From: Rhodocollybia butyracea
Taxonomy: Eukaryota; Basidiomycota; Agaricomycetes; Agaricales; Omphalotaceae
Length of the DNA stretch: 27,936 nucleotides
Reading direction: 5' to 3'
Assembly (NCBI GenBank): GCA_015501585.1
Contig: JADNRY010000753.1
Coordinates: 1-27,936, forward strand
Shown here: positions 8,196 through 18,325 of the stretch, piece after piece
How positions within the stretch are numbered: the first letter of the stretch is position 1
How the letters are laid out: every line of letters starts with the position of its first letter
Notes under the pieces: model-generated
The model's input: the letters and a program-made list of their open reading frames with translations, nothing else
Told to the model about the DNA's origin: nothing
Database searches by the model: none
Program-made: the position numbers and the translations under genes

Positions 8196-8696
8196 TCAAC
8201 ATGAACTAAGATTACTTTTGGTACTCTTGCCAATGATGCTGCTTGTTTCCTTCTCGTCCGACAACGGAACAGTTTGGCCAGCACAACCTGTGCTCTGCCT
8301 CCAAGTCAGCTTCAATACTGCTCTGGATTTCTGTGAGAAGACGTCAATGCTACAGGAAAGATGTTACGGTCATAATACTGTGTGTAATATATCTTTTGCA
8401 AAACCAGCCACTGCTGACTTGATATGCCTGATATTGGCTCTTCATGTTCCAGTCCTGGACATTCATCTATGCAACTTTCTCTCACACGAACCATCTGACC
8501 CTGGTTTGCCTCAAAGGTCTCCGATATCTATTGGGTCATCAGACATATCAGATCAGCTTTTGCCATCCACAGCACCTTTTCTTCCAGCTCTCTATCCTGA
8601 CAAAGCTTGGTACCACAATCTTTTCAGCAAGCCGCATGTTACCAATGGAAAAACTTGCCTCGATGAACCTGAGATGCTCGATATCGATACCTAGAC
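8196..8696 (-). pseudogene. unidentified minus-strand coding relic with six in-frame stops
   Basis: Read on the minus strand from about 8696, one frame gives coherent protein-like sequence such as SSRQVFPLVTCGLLKRLWYQ, then SDMSDDPIDIGDL, then RANIRHIKSAVAGFAKDIL, then QTVPLSDEKETSSIIGKSTK. It is broken in frame by TAG (8594-8592) and TGA at 8555-8553, 8513-8511, 8465-8463, 8444-8442 and 8372-8370. A TAA follows at 8366-8364, probably inside a small intron ending in CTGTAG. No frameshift is needed across five TGA codons, which argues for point decay of CGA codons. I do not recognise the family. The overlapping plus-strand frame beyond the gag domain is probably its shadow. Confidence 0.4.
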
Positions 8697-8766
8697 AACA
8701 CTTCCACTCAGACATATGAGTACTATTAGATTGTTAGCTCTCTACCAGTACAACAATTGTAATTTG

Positions 8767-8790
8767 TAGATAGATAGACAGACAGATAGA
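8767..8790. repeat. GATA/GACA microsatellite
   Basis: Six 4-base units, TAGA TAGA TAGA CAGA CAGA TAGA. The flanking stretch 8700-9130 is AT-rich and shows no gene. Confidence 0.8.
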
Positions 8791-9132
8791 TTATCTACTA
8801 TACATGGCCCACTACCGTTGGAGAAGCTATGGAATGATGAAGTCAATCAAAATTGAAAAAATCACAAGTCATTTTTATTTATAAACGAAACTTTGAATCG
8901 ATTGACTGTCATTAATTTTGCAAACAGCTGTAAGCTGTACACTACTATATACATAGGTACTAGTAGGCGATATAGACCAGATCATGTTCATATCTTATCT
9001 TGATTTGTAATGACATGACACATTACAGATAATATTACTACCATATAAGGCAAATCTGTGATCATGTGGTTGGTTGGTTGGCCCACCAGGAGCCTTAAAA
9101 TATTTTTCAGCATTGTGTAATTAATTATTTTT

Positions 9133-10029
9133 TTGGTACCCCCTTGGTTTATCTTCTGCTTTTCTAGTTGGTGTGATATCTCCTTTAGTGCACTGAGACA
9201 TTCTCCAATGGGTATGCGGCTTACAAAGGGCAAGTTGGATTGGATTTCCAGCCGGTGGCTAAATGACAACCTTGTTGAGTTTCTACTGAAGTTGCATTTT
9301 TTTTGCATCTGTCTCCATGTGCGACTGACAACTTTGCTTAGGTTGTGGCATTATGAGCTTTTGTGTGATAAACTTCAGCTAGCGAACTAGATCCATGTCT
9401 TTAACCCATTCCTCTACCAGAAAATCAAAAGTAAATATGCCTGGCCCTGAATTTTTTTGGTAATCCTGGTTTTCCTTACATGACAACAGATCTGGACTCA
9501 AATACTAGTACACTGCGTTGGGACCGCAAAGTTGACATTTTTAAAATAAAATTTCCCATTGTACCAATCAATGAATAGTAAGTATCCTTCACCATCTGCA
9601 CTGCTAGAATTAGAATCAGCTACCATTGGTACCTTGCCGTTGTATATCACCCAGACTTATATATTCCAGACTTGCAGCAAGATCCTTGGATGGCTATAAC
9701 TCCTTTTGACTCCCAATTGAAACCTTCAGAGCAGGCCAGGTATGTTTTTTACTTTCGTCAATTGACACGATGGTAGCCCAAAATTCTTAGGACCCTTATC
9801 TTAACAATGAATTCTCTGGGATCTAACCAGGTGCGCGCTGTTGAAGTACTAGGGAAATTTCTTCAGGTGGAGGCAAATGCCAGGAAGAACACTGGAAATT
9901 TGCAAGTTCCCAATGGTAGAGCTCTTAAGGTTGGTCAAAACTTGTGTGCCTTGCCTAGCTGACAGCTGGATGACTCAGGTACCACAACAGAGCAATGAAT
10001 TTCAACCACCATGTTCTCACAGGCGCTAA
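9133..10029 (+). pseudogene. Ulp1/SENP-type (C48) cysteine protease relic, catalytic site lost
   Basis: Five exons join in phase: about 9133-9430, 9490-9577, 9620-9739, 9791-9929 and 9979-10029, with introns of 59, 42, 51 and 49 bp, all GT...AG. Family landmarks appear in order: RWLNDNLVEFLLK (substrate-binding W-L-N-D), VFNPFLYQKI, RWDRKVDIFKIKFPIVPIN, YHWYLAVVYHP with the catalytic His codon near 9624, TLILTMNSLGSNQVRAVEVL, and VPQQSN carrying the usual Gln. The acid residue of the His-Asp-Cys triad is Asn (codon 9810-9812, AAT for GAT). The DCG motif that holds the catalytic Cys is not found after VPQQSN. An in-frame TAG stands at 9388-9390 just before IHVFNPF. Ulp1-type proteases process SUMO-like proteins and are also carried by some transposons; which applies here is unknown. 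Confidence 0.75.
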
Positions 10030-10996
10030 AAATTCAAAAATATTGAGCTCGTCGTTGAGCCTCTTCTCTGGTCTCCAGCCTCTTGGAATGCCCAGGTAGT
10101 AATGGGCTCAACTACACTACTAAAGGAGAGGGAGATGAGGGGATTATGTGCTTGGTTATGCTTAATTCTGTTGTTGATTCACCACCTCTCGGGCAGACAG
10201 AGTGAAACCCCAGCAATGGGGCCACGGCTAAGTCCTTCAGGTCTGAACTGTACCATCTTGGTCTGGTCAATTGGTAGGCATAGCCTGTCCTCTGGCTTCA
10301 TTAGGGACAATGGGGAAAATATATGGTGGCAGCCACGGCTATAGTCGACCAGTTTTCCAACGAAAATACCAGTTCTCTGGGATCAATTACTTGATGGAAT
10401 ATCTGGTGGCAGCCTTTACTTTGGCCATAGCTACAACAAGTTTCCATATTGTGCTCTTTTGCTTCATCTCCCACTCTCCATATTGTGCTCTTTGGCCTCA
10501 TTTTCTCATTCTGTCCTATCATGGCCCATGCACTTGGCTTGGCTATGTCATGTGTGCTGGCATATTACTTTCTTCTGTTGTTATCTTTCTCCCTGCCTGT
10601 TGTTATCTTTCTCCCGCCTGGGGCTCTGGGTTATTGTGTGGGCACTTGGCAGGCTTCAGGCAGCCAGGACAACTTCGCTGGCTACACTTCAGGTAGCTAA
10701 CATTGGTATGGCATGGCTGCACGCTCTGGCTGGCTCATTGTCTTGAGTGGCGCCAGGCTCCTTTTTGTCTATATCTTTGTTTCTGGGTGGGTAAATCTTC
10801 TCTCACATTGTCTTGCATGTGATGGCTTGCCTGCTTCTCTCACATCATCTTGCAGATGGCCCATGCATTGATGTGACGCGTAATTCACTGTCACTGCTCA
10901 CTATTGTGTTCTCCCAGTCCCCATCTTTCTCCCACCCTCGTCCATGACTGTCAGTACAGGGTGGCTCTTGAATGTGCCAGGACAATCAGATTATCT
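10030..10996. other. no supported gene; short internal direct repeats
   Basis: Several open frames overlap in this pyrimidine-rich stretch but none shows a motif. Two short tandem duplications are visible: TCCATATTGTGCTCTTT at about 10443 and 10477, and CTGTTGTTATCTTTCTCCC at about 10575 and 10597. GGTGGCAGCC also occurs twice (about 10325 and 10405). Such slippage-type duplications fit neutral, decaying DNA. Confidence 0.5.
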
Positions 10997-11934
10997 CTAG
11001 GGTGATGGTGCTCTGTGCAGCACATGCGCTTGTCTCTCATGCAGTTCAGGGAGCGGAAGGATCTTCCGAACGATATTCCAACATGTTTTAATACTCCAAT
11101 TGAAAACATTCATCAATGTATATGCATTTACGCCGTCGACCGACATAACTTTCGAGCATTGGTCGAGACTCAGTCCCGAGGCTCTATGCATGATCATCGG
11201 CTGCTTTTCAAAATAGCAATACCACCATCACTGTACATCCCTTCTTCATACATCAGGAAACAGTGAAATGATGTGTATCCCCCACTGATGTGTATGTAGC
11301 ATCCTGTATACTTCGTATCATATGTACTATTGACCCTACTATCTGTACAAAAGTGGATCAATACAGATGATCTGTATCAGTGGCATCAGGGTACGCAGAC
11401 TTATTTACAATTAGTATACGGCAGTGAGGGATTTGTACAATACTACATTAAGTACACAGGGAGGCAAAACATAGGTACAGGGAAATCATTTGATGTTGAA
11501 ATTAAGGCCGCCGCTACTTCTCGCTACCTGTGTAAGTATTAACAAACCTAATATTAGGCTATCATCAGTTATTATTGCTCAAGAGTTTATGTTGGCGGAA
11601 ACAAGGGCGGAAAGAGCGGAACCAGATGAAACCATGTTGTATGGCCAAGTGCCGGCACCTGCCCTAAACTCCAGTCACGTTATCATTCGTTATCGTTCGT
11701 TTTTTTTCAAATCAGAACATTTTCTTTCCTCAACCACTTTCTTCTTGAGTCTTCAATGTTCATTCTGTCTATGCCTCAAGGCCTCAAGCTTCAAGTCTCA
11801 GGACTCTCCACTATAGATCTCTTTGAACTTTCGCCTTCAATATCTTTGAAAGAACATCCATCATCTCTCACACTGTATAACAAGTTTCAGAGCATTAGGC
11901 AACGCTTGTTTTTTTTAAAAATTGTTGCGCGTAC
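10997..11934. other. no supported gene; promoter-like pyrimidine tract
   Basis: Weak open frames at 11015-11266 and 11756-11947 have no recognisable motif. The stretch at about 11690-11800 is rich in CTTC/TCAAG runs, like basidiomycete promoter or 5' leader sequence. A 17-bp palindrome, ATACAGAT-G-ATCTGTAT, lies near 11361-11377. Confidence 0.35.
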
Positions 11935-12222
11935 GTGTGTGTTGTAACTTCCTCTGTTCATTGTGTAGTAGGCTTAAACTTTTCTCACCGCAAAGTTTGT
12001 ATGAAGCGGGCTACACCTCCGTGCGACCATGCATATTCTCCCACCCCACTTCTCATTCTCTCACACGACTGGCTCTTAGATTTATGCTACAAGGTATGTG
12101 CTCCACAACTTCTGCGCTACCATCTCACTAACATCATGAGGCAGGCTCACATCGATGCTTACTTGCTCAAACTAATAGATGACAAGACTCGCATACCTGG
12201 CTTTCTCAAATTCATTGGATAA
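11935..12222 (+). CDS. hypothetical ORF, possibly a gene fragment
   Basis: 95 codons, open from 11935 (TTG; no good ATG start at the 5' end) to TAA-type ending at 12222. The C-terminal half is protein-like, with HDWLLDLCYKVCAPQLLRYH followed by AHIDAYLLKLIDDKTRIPGF. A pyrimidine-rich tract lies upstream. It could be one exon of a broken gene. I do not recognise the family and cannot exclude a chance open frame. Confidence 0.25.
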   Translation: MCVVTSSVHCVVGLNFSHRKVCMKRATPPCDHAYSPTPLLILSHDWLLDLCYKVCAPQLLRYHLTNIMRQAHIDAYLLKLIDDKTRIPGFLKFIG

Positions 12223-13454
12223 TCTCTGCGTGCTGACACTTTTTGCGCTGCTATTTTGCTGTTGTTTGCATAGTAGGCTTCTGGTACCTGCTCTAAAATT
12301 TATGAAATGTACGTACCTTGTTGATTGTGATGTCGCGTTCGTTAACATTGTTTGAATCAGGCCATTCGCTATGACTTGTCTGGGCTTGTCATCATGGAAT
12401 GTGACAACGTTAGACGTGGAAGGTTGTTTGGGCTACATTACAGAAGTTTGCGCATACATACTTTACCTCTACATATATCTGTATTAGTTACATCGTAATC
12501 AATGTTTTTGCAAATTTCTTTGGTCTGAACAGAAGTAGCTGGATTCAGTGAGGCCGAGCAATGGTGGCTCGCTGGCGGTTCATATCCTATTGTACTGACT
12601 CAAACATGGTACTATGAATCGATACAGTACTTATACAGTACTGGAAGTGAGGATATATATATTGTACAAAGATACGCATATTGATACTGTACACTTGGCA
12701 GAGGTATACAGGCAGTACAGAGCGATACAGTAGTCTACATATAGGGGGACCTTTAAACAGCTATACAATTGATACATATAGTACGTACAGGGTCATATAA
12801 CTGTCATTTTTTCCTGATGTATTTCCTTAAGTTTATGTTTATAGTTGTCATAACAGGACATAGTCAATAATGTTGAAGACTTCAATTGTGTTTGTATTGT
12901 TCATCGTAAGTTTGTCTGTTTCGCAACAAAAATATTTTATTTTTGCAGACACTATGGTATGAGTACTTCACTCGTCACAAATAGAAGTATAAATTACATT
13001 TTGACATTTGTTTCCAGTCATCAGTTACATCGCATTCTTTGTGAAATCCATTACCAACGTACGCATTGTCTGTTGCATTCTTACTAGCAACCTGGATTTG
13101 TTACGAAGTCTTTTAAGATACATATAAGATACATATACACAAAACTCACTGTCCTGTTGCGTCCACAAGTGGAATTGTCAGTCATTGCTGGCACTGTTCC
13201 GACGTGTGTGTCTTCAATAGTTAGATGAGATTCGAAAAGCGCTAGATGCATGCAAAAAATAAAATATAATATAATATCGCCCGACACCCGAAAACACATT
13301 GGTAAATCAGTACTTTGAAACTGACATCTGTGAACAAAGAGTAACAGGACAGCCTTCGGAACTTGGCTCAAGTGTGAATGGCACCTCTATATCTGTTTCT
13401 AGACTCGAGCCAGTAGTTTCTTGTATGACTGATGATCAGCTGTGTCGGTGAAAC
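12223..13454. other. no supported gene; TACAGTA-rich tract and possible minus-strand exon scraps
   Basis: From about 12595 to 12800 the motif TACAGTA or its complement recurs many times (ATACAGTAC, TACTGTA), as in a degraded satellite. At 13090-13430 the minus strand reads protein-like pieces, for example EVPFTLEPSSEGCPVTLCSQ and, after a plausible splice acceptor, VGTVPAMTDNSTCGRNRT. No continuous model can be built, so I do not call a gene. Confidence 0.35.
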
Positions 13455-13463
13455 GACTGGTTT

Positions 13464-13508
13464 TTAATCCGGCAGTTTTAGCGGGTCGGATTTAAGTCAT
13501 GTGCTTCT
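13464..13508 (+). repeat. left terminal inverted repeat of the candidate TTAA element
   Basis: 45 bp, 43 identical to the reverse complement of 19162-19206. It is itself partly palindromic: TTAATCCG near the outer end and CGGATTTAA about 15 bases further in. Confidence 0.75.
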
Positions 13509-13714
13509 TTTAACTTAGAGAAATCCGAAAATTTAGAGGGTTTCAAACATGTATTTAGGACAAATGTAAATAGACAGAAAGTTTCGCAATGAGGATGCGA
13601 CAAACGAGTTTATTACCGATTTTTTAAATCTGAAGTTGTCATTGAGATATTTGACAATCTTTGTAGTATGGTCAAATTAGGGGATATACCTCCGCAACCT
13701 TTTGTCTAAACTGA

Positions 13715-14005
13715 CATGCCGCCCACTGCAAAAAAGCGATGTCTCTCAGATGCTGGCTATAAGCCCTCCAGCTCAGTTCAAAAAAAGTTGATGAAGCTAC
13801 CGAAGCACAGGAAATTTTTCAGTCTCTCACTAGGCCAAAGAATGAGGGTGGATTTGGTTTTCACAATATGAAGCACTTTGCAGAGCGGTTATTTGGCACA
13901 GGTGATGACCGGCAAATGGATATGGATATGAGATTGAAATGGTGTCAACAGGAAAAGCATCAGGCTGGCAGTTATCGCAGCAGCGTGAATTTTCAGGTCG
14001 GATGA
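13715..14005 (+). pseudogene. possible plus-strand gene fragment with one frameshift
   Basis: An ATG at 13715 opens MPPTAKKRCLSDAGYKPSSS. A single-base shift at the run of seven A bases near 13780-13786 then leads into EAQEIFQSLTRPKNEGGFGF, followed by HNMKHFAERLFGTGDDRQMD, ending at TGA 14003-14005. The composition is protein-like and resembles N-terminal segments I have seen in basidiomycete transposon-associated proteins, but I cannot name the family. It overlaps antisense with the last exon of the helicase relic (13830-14014), so one of the two readings is probably a shadow over the shared part. Confidence 0.3.
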
Positions 14006-15586
14006 AGAGCGAGACTGGTAACGTGTATTAGTTTGATGAAGTAAACAAAAATTGACACTTACTTTTGCCATTGTTGCTGAAAAACTCGTCCCAGGGAGTA
14101 CGTCGACAACCAGAGGCAGCTACATACAATGAAATGTACTTTCGGTCACACGCCTCAAGAGCCGACTGAGCTTGTTTCTTCTTTCCATGCTGGACTGTGT
14201 CAGGTTCGAGATCCTCCTGGTCAATCACAGCGATGCGGTCTACTCCTGTTTCTGCCGTGATGTTCAGAGATCCTTGACCATTGCCATCCTCCTCCTCATC
14301 TCTCTCAGACTCCAAAGCGGTAAGGTGTTTTGTGTATGAGGCTTTTGTGAGGAACAGAATTGCCTCACCCAGATCACTGAGTTGGCGTACACCTCGACCA
14401 ATTTTCTGAACTAACGAAAGAAATGTCAACGGTTCGTGCCATAAAATGACACACTTAATCCCAAGAAAGTCCATGCCCTAGACAGTAGTGAGAACCAACA
14501 GCAAGTAAAGTAAAAATAGTACATACCATCCCAAGAGCATCAGTCGCTATCACACAGCGAAGATGCCCGGATCGCAGGCCTTCTGCAATTTCAGTTTTGC
14601 GCTTGTCTGTAAGGAATCGGTGATAAAACTCGATCGAGTCAGCGGGCATTTGCAATGGACAGTGACGCCGAAAGAAGTCCTGTATTTCTTCGGCCTCTTT
14701 GCAATGATTGACATATATGAGAGTCTGAGGGAATTCGGTGTCAGGTTCTGTTGGAAATAATGTAAAGAGGTTGGCATAAGTGGAATTGGGATGTTGAAGG
14801 ATGCGGACCGAGAGCGTGATATTATACTTTGCGTTGGAGACAGCTATGCGGGCGGAGTCCAGTGGAAGGCCAACCTTGAATAAAACATCCTGTATTACTT
14901 CCTCTGGCATGGTGGCAGAGGCAAGAAGAACCAGAAGTCCGCTTGGAAGTCATGCAAGAAGCTTGGCGAGCTGTGCGTATTCTGGACGGAATTCTTCGCC
15001 CCATTCACTAGCACAGTGAGCTTCGTCGATGACAAGCTCAACGCAGTGATCTCAAAACACCCTATTCTTGAGTACCTTCTCATGAAATGGTGTCGATACG
15101 GCAGTTTCGGGCGAGACAAAGATAGCGCGATATTTCACGCGAATTCGGCCACCCTCATCTATCTATAGGCACCAGCAATTAGAAAGAAGTATCAGCATAG
15201 ACAGAATGGATACATACCTCAAAGATATCCTCCATTTTTCCACTACCCCTTTCGTTGTTCACAGCCAGTGCTGGGATGCCTCTCTTCTCCAAAGCCTCTA
15301 CCTGTGAGTTCATGAGAGCATTTAGAGGGCTGACAACCAGCACAACTTTCTGAGAGACTGAAATATCATCTTTGGAATCCAAACCGTAAGTGAGAGGATA
15401 CCAGAACGCGAGAGTTTTGCCTCCACCAGTAGGAACATCATACACAGTGGTTTTGCCTTGTAGTATATTCCTTCCAGCAAGTTGCTGGAGTTCTCTCAGC
15501 CCAGGAACATCAAAAATCTCGCATATAATCTTCTCGGCTTTGTCCAGGCGTCCTTCGTCAAGCGATTGAGGGTATTTGGGAGGCAT
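13830..15586 (-). pseudogene. RecQ-like ATP-dependent DNA helicase, two premature TGA codons
   Basis: Four exons on the minus strand join in phase: 15586-15218, 15162-14527, 14477-14063 and 14014-13830, with introns of 55, 49 and 48 bp and CTAAT-type branch sites in the first and third. The product would be about 534 residues. Helicase motifs appear in order: LRELQQLAGRNILQGK (motif 0), YDVPTGGGKTLAFWYP (Walker A), VVSPLNALMNSQ (Ia), [14 protein letters not shown] (DEAH box, RecQ style), LLASATMPEE (III), IYVNHC (IV), ATDALGM followed after splicing by GMDF (V), QKIGRGVRQ (VI). The zinc-binding end has GCRRTPWDEFF and RCCDNC. TGA at 15054-15052 and at 14952-14950 interrupts the frame without shifting it; both fit CGA-to-TGA changes. 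Family members unwind 3'-5' duplex DNA; subtelomeric and repeat-borne RecQ copies are common in fungi. No HRDC domain is seen. Confidence 0.88.
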
Positions 15587-15808
15587 GAGGGGGAAGTGAG
15601 ACCAGGTTGTTGTTGGATATTTGGTCCGCGGTATATGGCCGCCGGTATGTACAGCTCCAATACCGAGTAGATATCAGACCCGAGTTCTTATCATTTGTTT
15701 TAACTTTTATTTCATTGATACGGATTTCTACTTATACTGTACGTATCGACGTTCCCTTCTTTTCCTCAGCCTTCATCACTTCTGGCTGAGGTATGTCTAT
15801 TATACTTA

Positions 15809-16318
15809 GGCCCCGTTCTGTTCCCGCGACTCAATGAGATACGATAAAATCCCTCTGCCAAATTTCCGTGAGAAATACGATACACATTTTGGATCACTCG
15901 TCTCACATTTTTTGTGTTCCACAACACTAAAGGTGATTTTTGGCGCAAGCTAGCGCGACACGCAGTCGACGAGTGGGACTCTCGTGCTCATTGCTGGCAA
16001 CGATGATAACAGCCACTTTCTAATTTTTAGAGGTAATAGGCTAAGGCGTGAACCAAGACTTCCGCAACTAACAAGAATTCAGAAAACTCATATTCTATTT
16101 TTCTGCATTTGTGGTCTGTTTGTCATGAACAACGACAACAAGGCACCTCTCAAGGGCGACGTCGGGCAGTGTTGATGAGCACCGGACATCGTGATCCGCA
16201 GGTAGGGTCGTGTCTGAACTTTTCCAAACCGCATCAAGTTTGATACGATGCGGAATTTGTTTTTCTATTGTATCACATTTTATCGTATCTCACTGAGTCG
16301 CGGGAGCAGAACAGGGCC
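15809..16318. mobile_element. second TTA-type MITE (PIF/Harbinger-like)
   Basis: 510 bp, flanked by TTA at 15806-15808 and 16319-16321. The ends are inverted copies over about 42 bp with three mismatches; the left begins GGCCCCGTTCTGTTCCCGCG and the right end's complement begins GGCCCTGTTCTGCTCCCGCG. A GATACGATAAAAT motif lies just inside both. A 63-codon open frame at 15984 has no motif and is not called. Its termini differ from the MITE at 393 beyond the shared GGCC(C/T)GTTC start, so it is a separate family. Confidence 0.85.
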
Positions 16319-16357
16319 TTATGCTCTATGTCCATTATGCTCATACTGTACCTATAG

Positions 16358-16536
16358 CTTAGTTGTACATTGTACTAATGTGTCTCTTAGGTATGGTAAT
16401 ATGATTTAGCCTTCATCACTTCTGGCTGAGCTTAGTTGTACATCGTACTAACGTGTCTCTTAGGTATGGTAATATGATTTAGCCTTCATCACTTCTGGCT
16501 GAGCTTAGTTGTACATCGTACTAACGTGTCTCTTAG
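16358..16536. repeat. 73-bp tandem repeat, about 2.5 copies, each with a hairpin
   Basis: Two full copies (16358-16430 and 16431-16503) and a 33-bp partial copy (16504-16536) of a unit starting CTTAGTTGTACATCGTACTA. Each full copy contains AGCC, then TTCATCACTTCT, then GGCTGAG, which can form a stem-loop. The same hairpin, with a longer stem (CCTCAGCC and GGCTGAGG), also stands at 15766-15791 on the other side of the MITE. The MITE thus inserted into this repeat field. Confidence 0.75.
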
Positions 16537-16577
16537 TTCCAACAGTTGACTATGCTGTTCAAAAGTGTGAAATATTC

Positions 16578-16755
16578 AAGTGTGCTCCCCCCTCACAAAT
16601 GTGCTCCCCCCCCACAAATCTGGTGTGCTCCCCCTTCAGAAATTCAAGTGCGCTCCCCCTCAGAAATTATGTGTGCTCCCCCTTCACAAATGTGCCCCCC
16701 CCTCAGAAATTTAAGTGTGCTCCCCCTCAGAATTATGTGTGCTCCCCCTTCACAT
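16578..16755. repeat. GTGCTCCCCC minisatellite in the left arm
   Basis: About nine copies of a 17-28-bp unit of the form GTGTGCTCCCCCTTCAGAAA or CACAAA variants. The complementary array is at about 18796-18965 in the right arm. Overlapping open frames rich in CSPF/APPS repeats across it are artefacts of the repeat. Confidence 0.85.
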
Positions 16756-17796
16756 AAATTATTCATTTTGGATTAGTCATGAAAATTACCATATTTGGTA
16801 AGGCTCAGTCACTCAGTCATATGACTCCTTAGTCTGAACTTACACAGTTACTTAATTATATACTATGGTGAGCAATGTAATCTGCTCTAGACCAACACAG
16901 CCGTAGAATGAGAACTACCATATTTGGTAAGGTCTAGTCTTGACTCAGTCATATGACTTCCTTAATCTGGATTTATGTACTTATGTCAACTATATTATAG
17001 TGAGCAATCTACATGGGCATGTGTCACATGACATTTGTAGGGATGAGTAATGAGCAATGACACATAAGTTTCTAGCTCCTACCTGGGTATACTTACAATA
17101 CCAATCTTGAAACAAAAAAACCTTGAAACAAAAGGTCCAGACTTCAAGTTGTTCAATGTTGAAACTTGAAAGTATGGACTTGATGATTGTGCAGGTAAAG
17201 AAGTCGACCATAGCCCATTCCATACCAACATCCCACACTGCTTATGATTTTTATGCTACTACTAGTTGGATTACTAGGATATACTTAGTAAGTACTCTAT
17301 CTATCCTCAAAACACAAAAATCTTAGACCAAATCAGTCCCAATTTGGTGGATTGCTTGCACATAACTCACAGTTCTGGTCTTGATTCTGGTCAGGGCAAG
17401 TCCTGGCAGTGCTACTTTCATCTATCACTTTCTGATACATACTGTATAGTAATTATTCATTGCAATTGCACACAGTACCATAGAGTATGTGCAAATGAAT
17501 GGGCGGGCTGAAGGCCCACTATCAAAAATTGGTACTGTTTCATGAAAAACCTTGAAAAACCCTCTTGTTATGCATTACTAATTGCCAAATACCCATGCTC
17601 CCTAGTTGGGTCCTGTTACATGTTATGGGACTCAAGAGTGTGATTGTACATTTGGCCGCACGGCACAGGATTCCGAGTCATTCTTGCAGGTTAGACTTGT
17701 GGAGAAGTCACTGACCCACTGTAAACTTCTTCTACTACCACAAGCCTTACTGTTGTAACTAATAGTAATTTACAGCCAGTGGGCAATAAAGACTGC

Positions 17797-18164
17797 TGAA
17801 GCGCCCTTTGGGTGCTAGTGTGTGGCTTAGGTTGGGTACCTAAAAAGCCAACCCGACCCGGCACTATACCCAGGCGCTTACCTGCCAGGTGTTCAATTTT
17901 CCCATATAAATTTTTCTGAAGCTGTGAAATATCAATGTCATGTTGGCATAGTGGTTAACTATGCTGGGTAAAGCCTTAGAACTGAGCACAAGGCTGCAGG
18001 TTCAAATCCTGCTTTGACACTGAATTAAATAAAATTTTGAGTGTTCCGGGTGGACTCGGGTTCACTAACGGGTGCCGGGTAGTCAGACCTGGACCTGACA
18101 GAGTACCCGACCCGGAAACAGGCCATACCCGGCATACCCATGCCACACACTACTGGGCGCTTCA
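17797..18164. mobile_element. nested TIR-bounded unit containing a tRNA-like Pol III promoter
   Basis: The left end TGAAGCGCCC, then after a small insertion CTAGTGTGTGGC, is mirrored at 18142-18164 (GCCACACACTACTGGGCGCT and TCA). Inside are several ACCCGACCCGG / CCGGGT motifs and the box A and box B unit described separately. No target duplication is clear. It may be a MITE that captured a SINE, or a SINE whose ends happen to be complementary. Confidence 0.45.
17937..18019 (+). ncRNA. tRNA-derived (SINE-like) unit with box A and box B
   Basis: Box A TGGCATAGTGG at 17944-17954 matches the Pol III consensus fully, and GCAT/ATGC forms a D-stem. Box B GGTTCAAATCC at 17999-18009 sits in a perfect T-arm: GCAGG, loop TTCAAAT, CCTGC (17996-18012). 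A partial acceptor stem (GTCA with TGAC) encloses it. The anticodon arm is degenerate: GCCTT and AAGGC enclose a 12-base loop, so it is not a functional tRNA. AT-rich sequence (AATTAAATAAAATTTT) follows, as in a SINE tail. Confidence 0.65.
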
Positions 18165-18294
18165 AAGTTCAGATACTAATTTCTAGGGTTCGAAAGTGCA
18201 GTTCATATAACCAATAAAAACTGCAAACCGCACTGCACTGAACCGCGGTGCACCTTTATGTAATGCTGCACCGGTGCACTGTAGTTCAGTGCAA

Positions 18295-18325
18295 GGTTCT
18301 GTAAAATCTTAGAATTTACAGAACC
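18295..18325. repeat. 11-bp perfect hairpin in a GTGCA-rich tract
   Basis: GGTTCTGTAAA, nine-base loop, TTTACAGAACC. The surrounding 18190-18350 is packed with GTGCA/TGCAC and GCAGT/ACTGC words, many palindromic (for example CACCGGTG). No gene is seen. Confidence 0.65.

Noticed and set aside
11275..12800. Possible terminal inverted repeats of TACAGTA-rich sequence near 11290 and 12790
   Set aside because: Only short low-complexity words match; no alignable ends or target duplication.
14563..15019. Plus-strand frames across the helicase
   Set aside because: Antisense shadows; helicase motifs are clearly on the minus strand.
16509..16776. Open frames rich in CSPF/CAPPS repeats over the C-rich array (and their mirror at 18746-19046)
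   Set aside because: They are translations of the GTGCTCCCCC minisatellite in the foldback arms, open in several frames on both copies.
17937..18019. A functional tRNA gene
   Set aside because: Acceptor stem is only partly paired and the anticodon arm has a 12-base loop.
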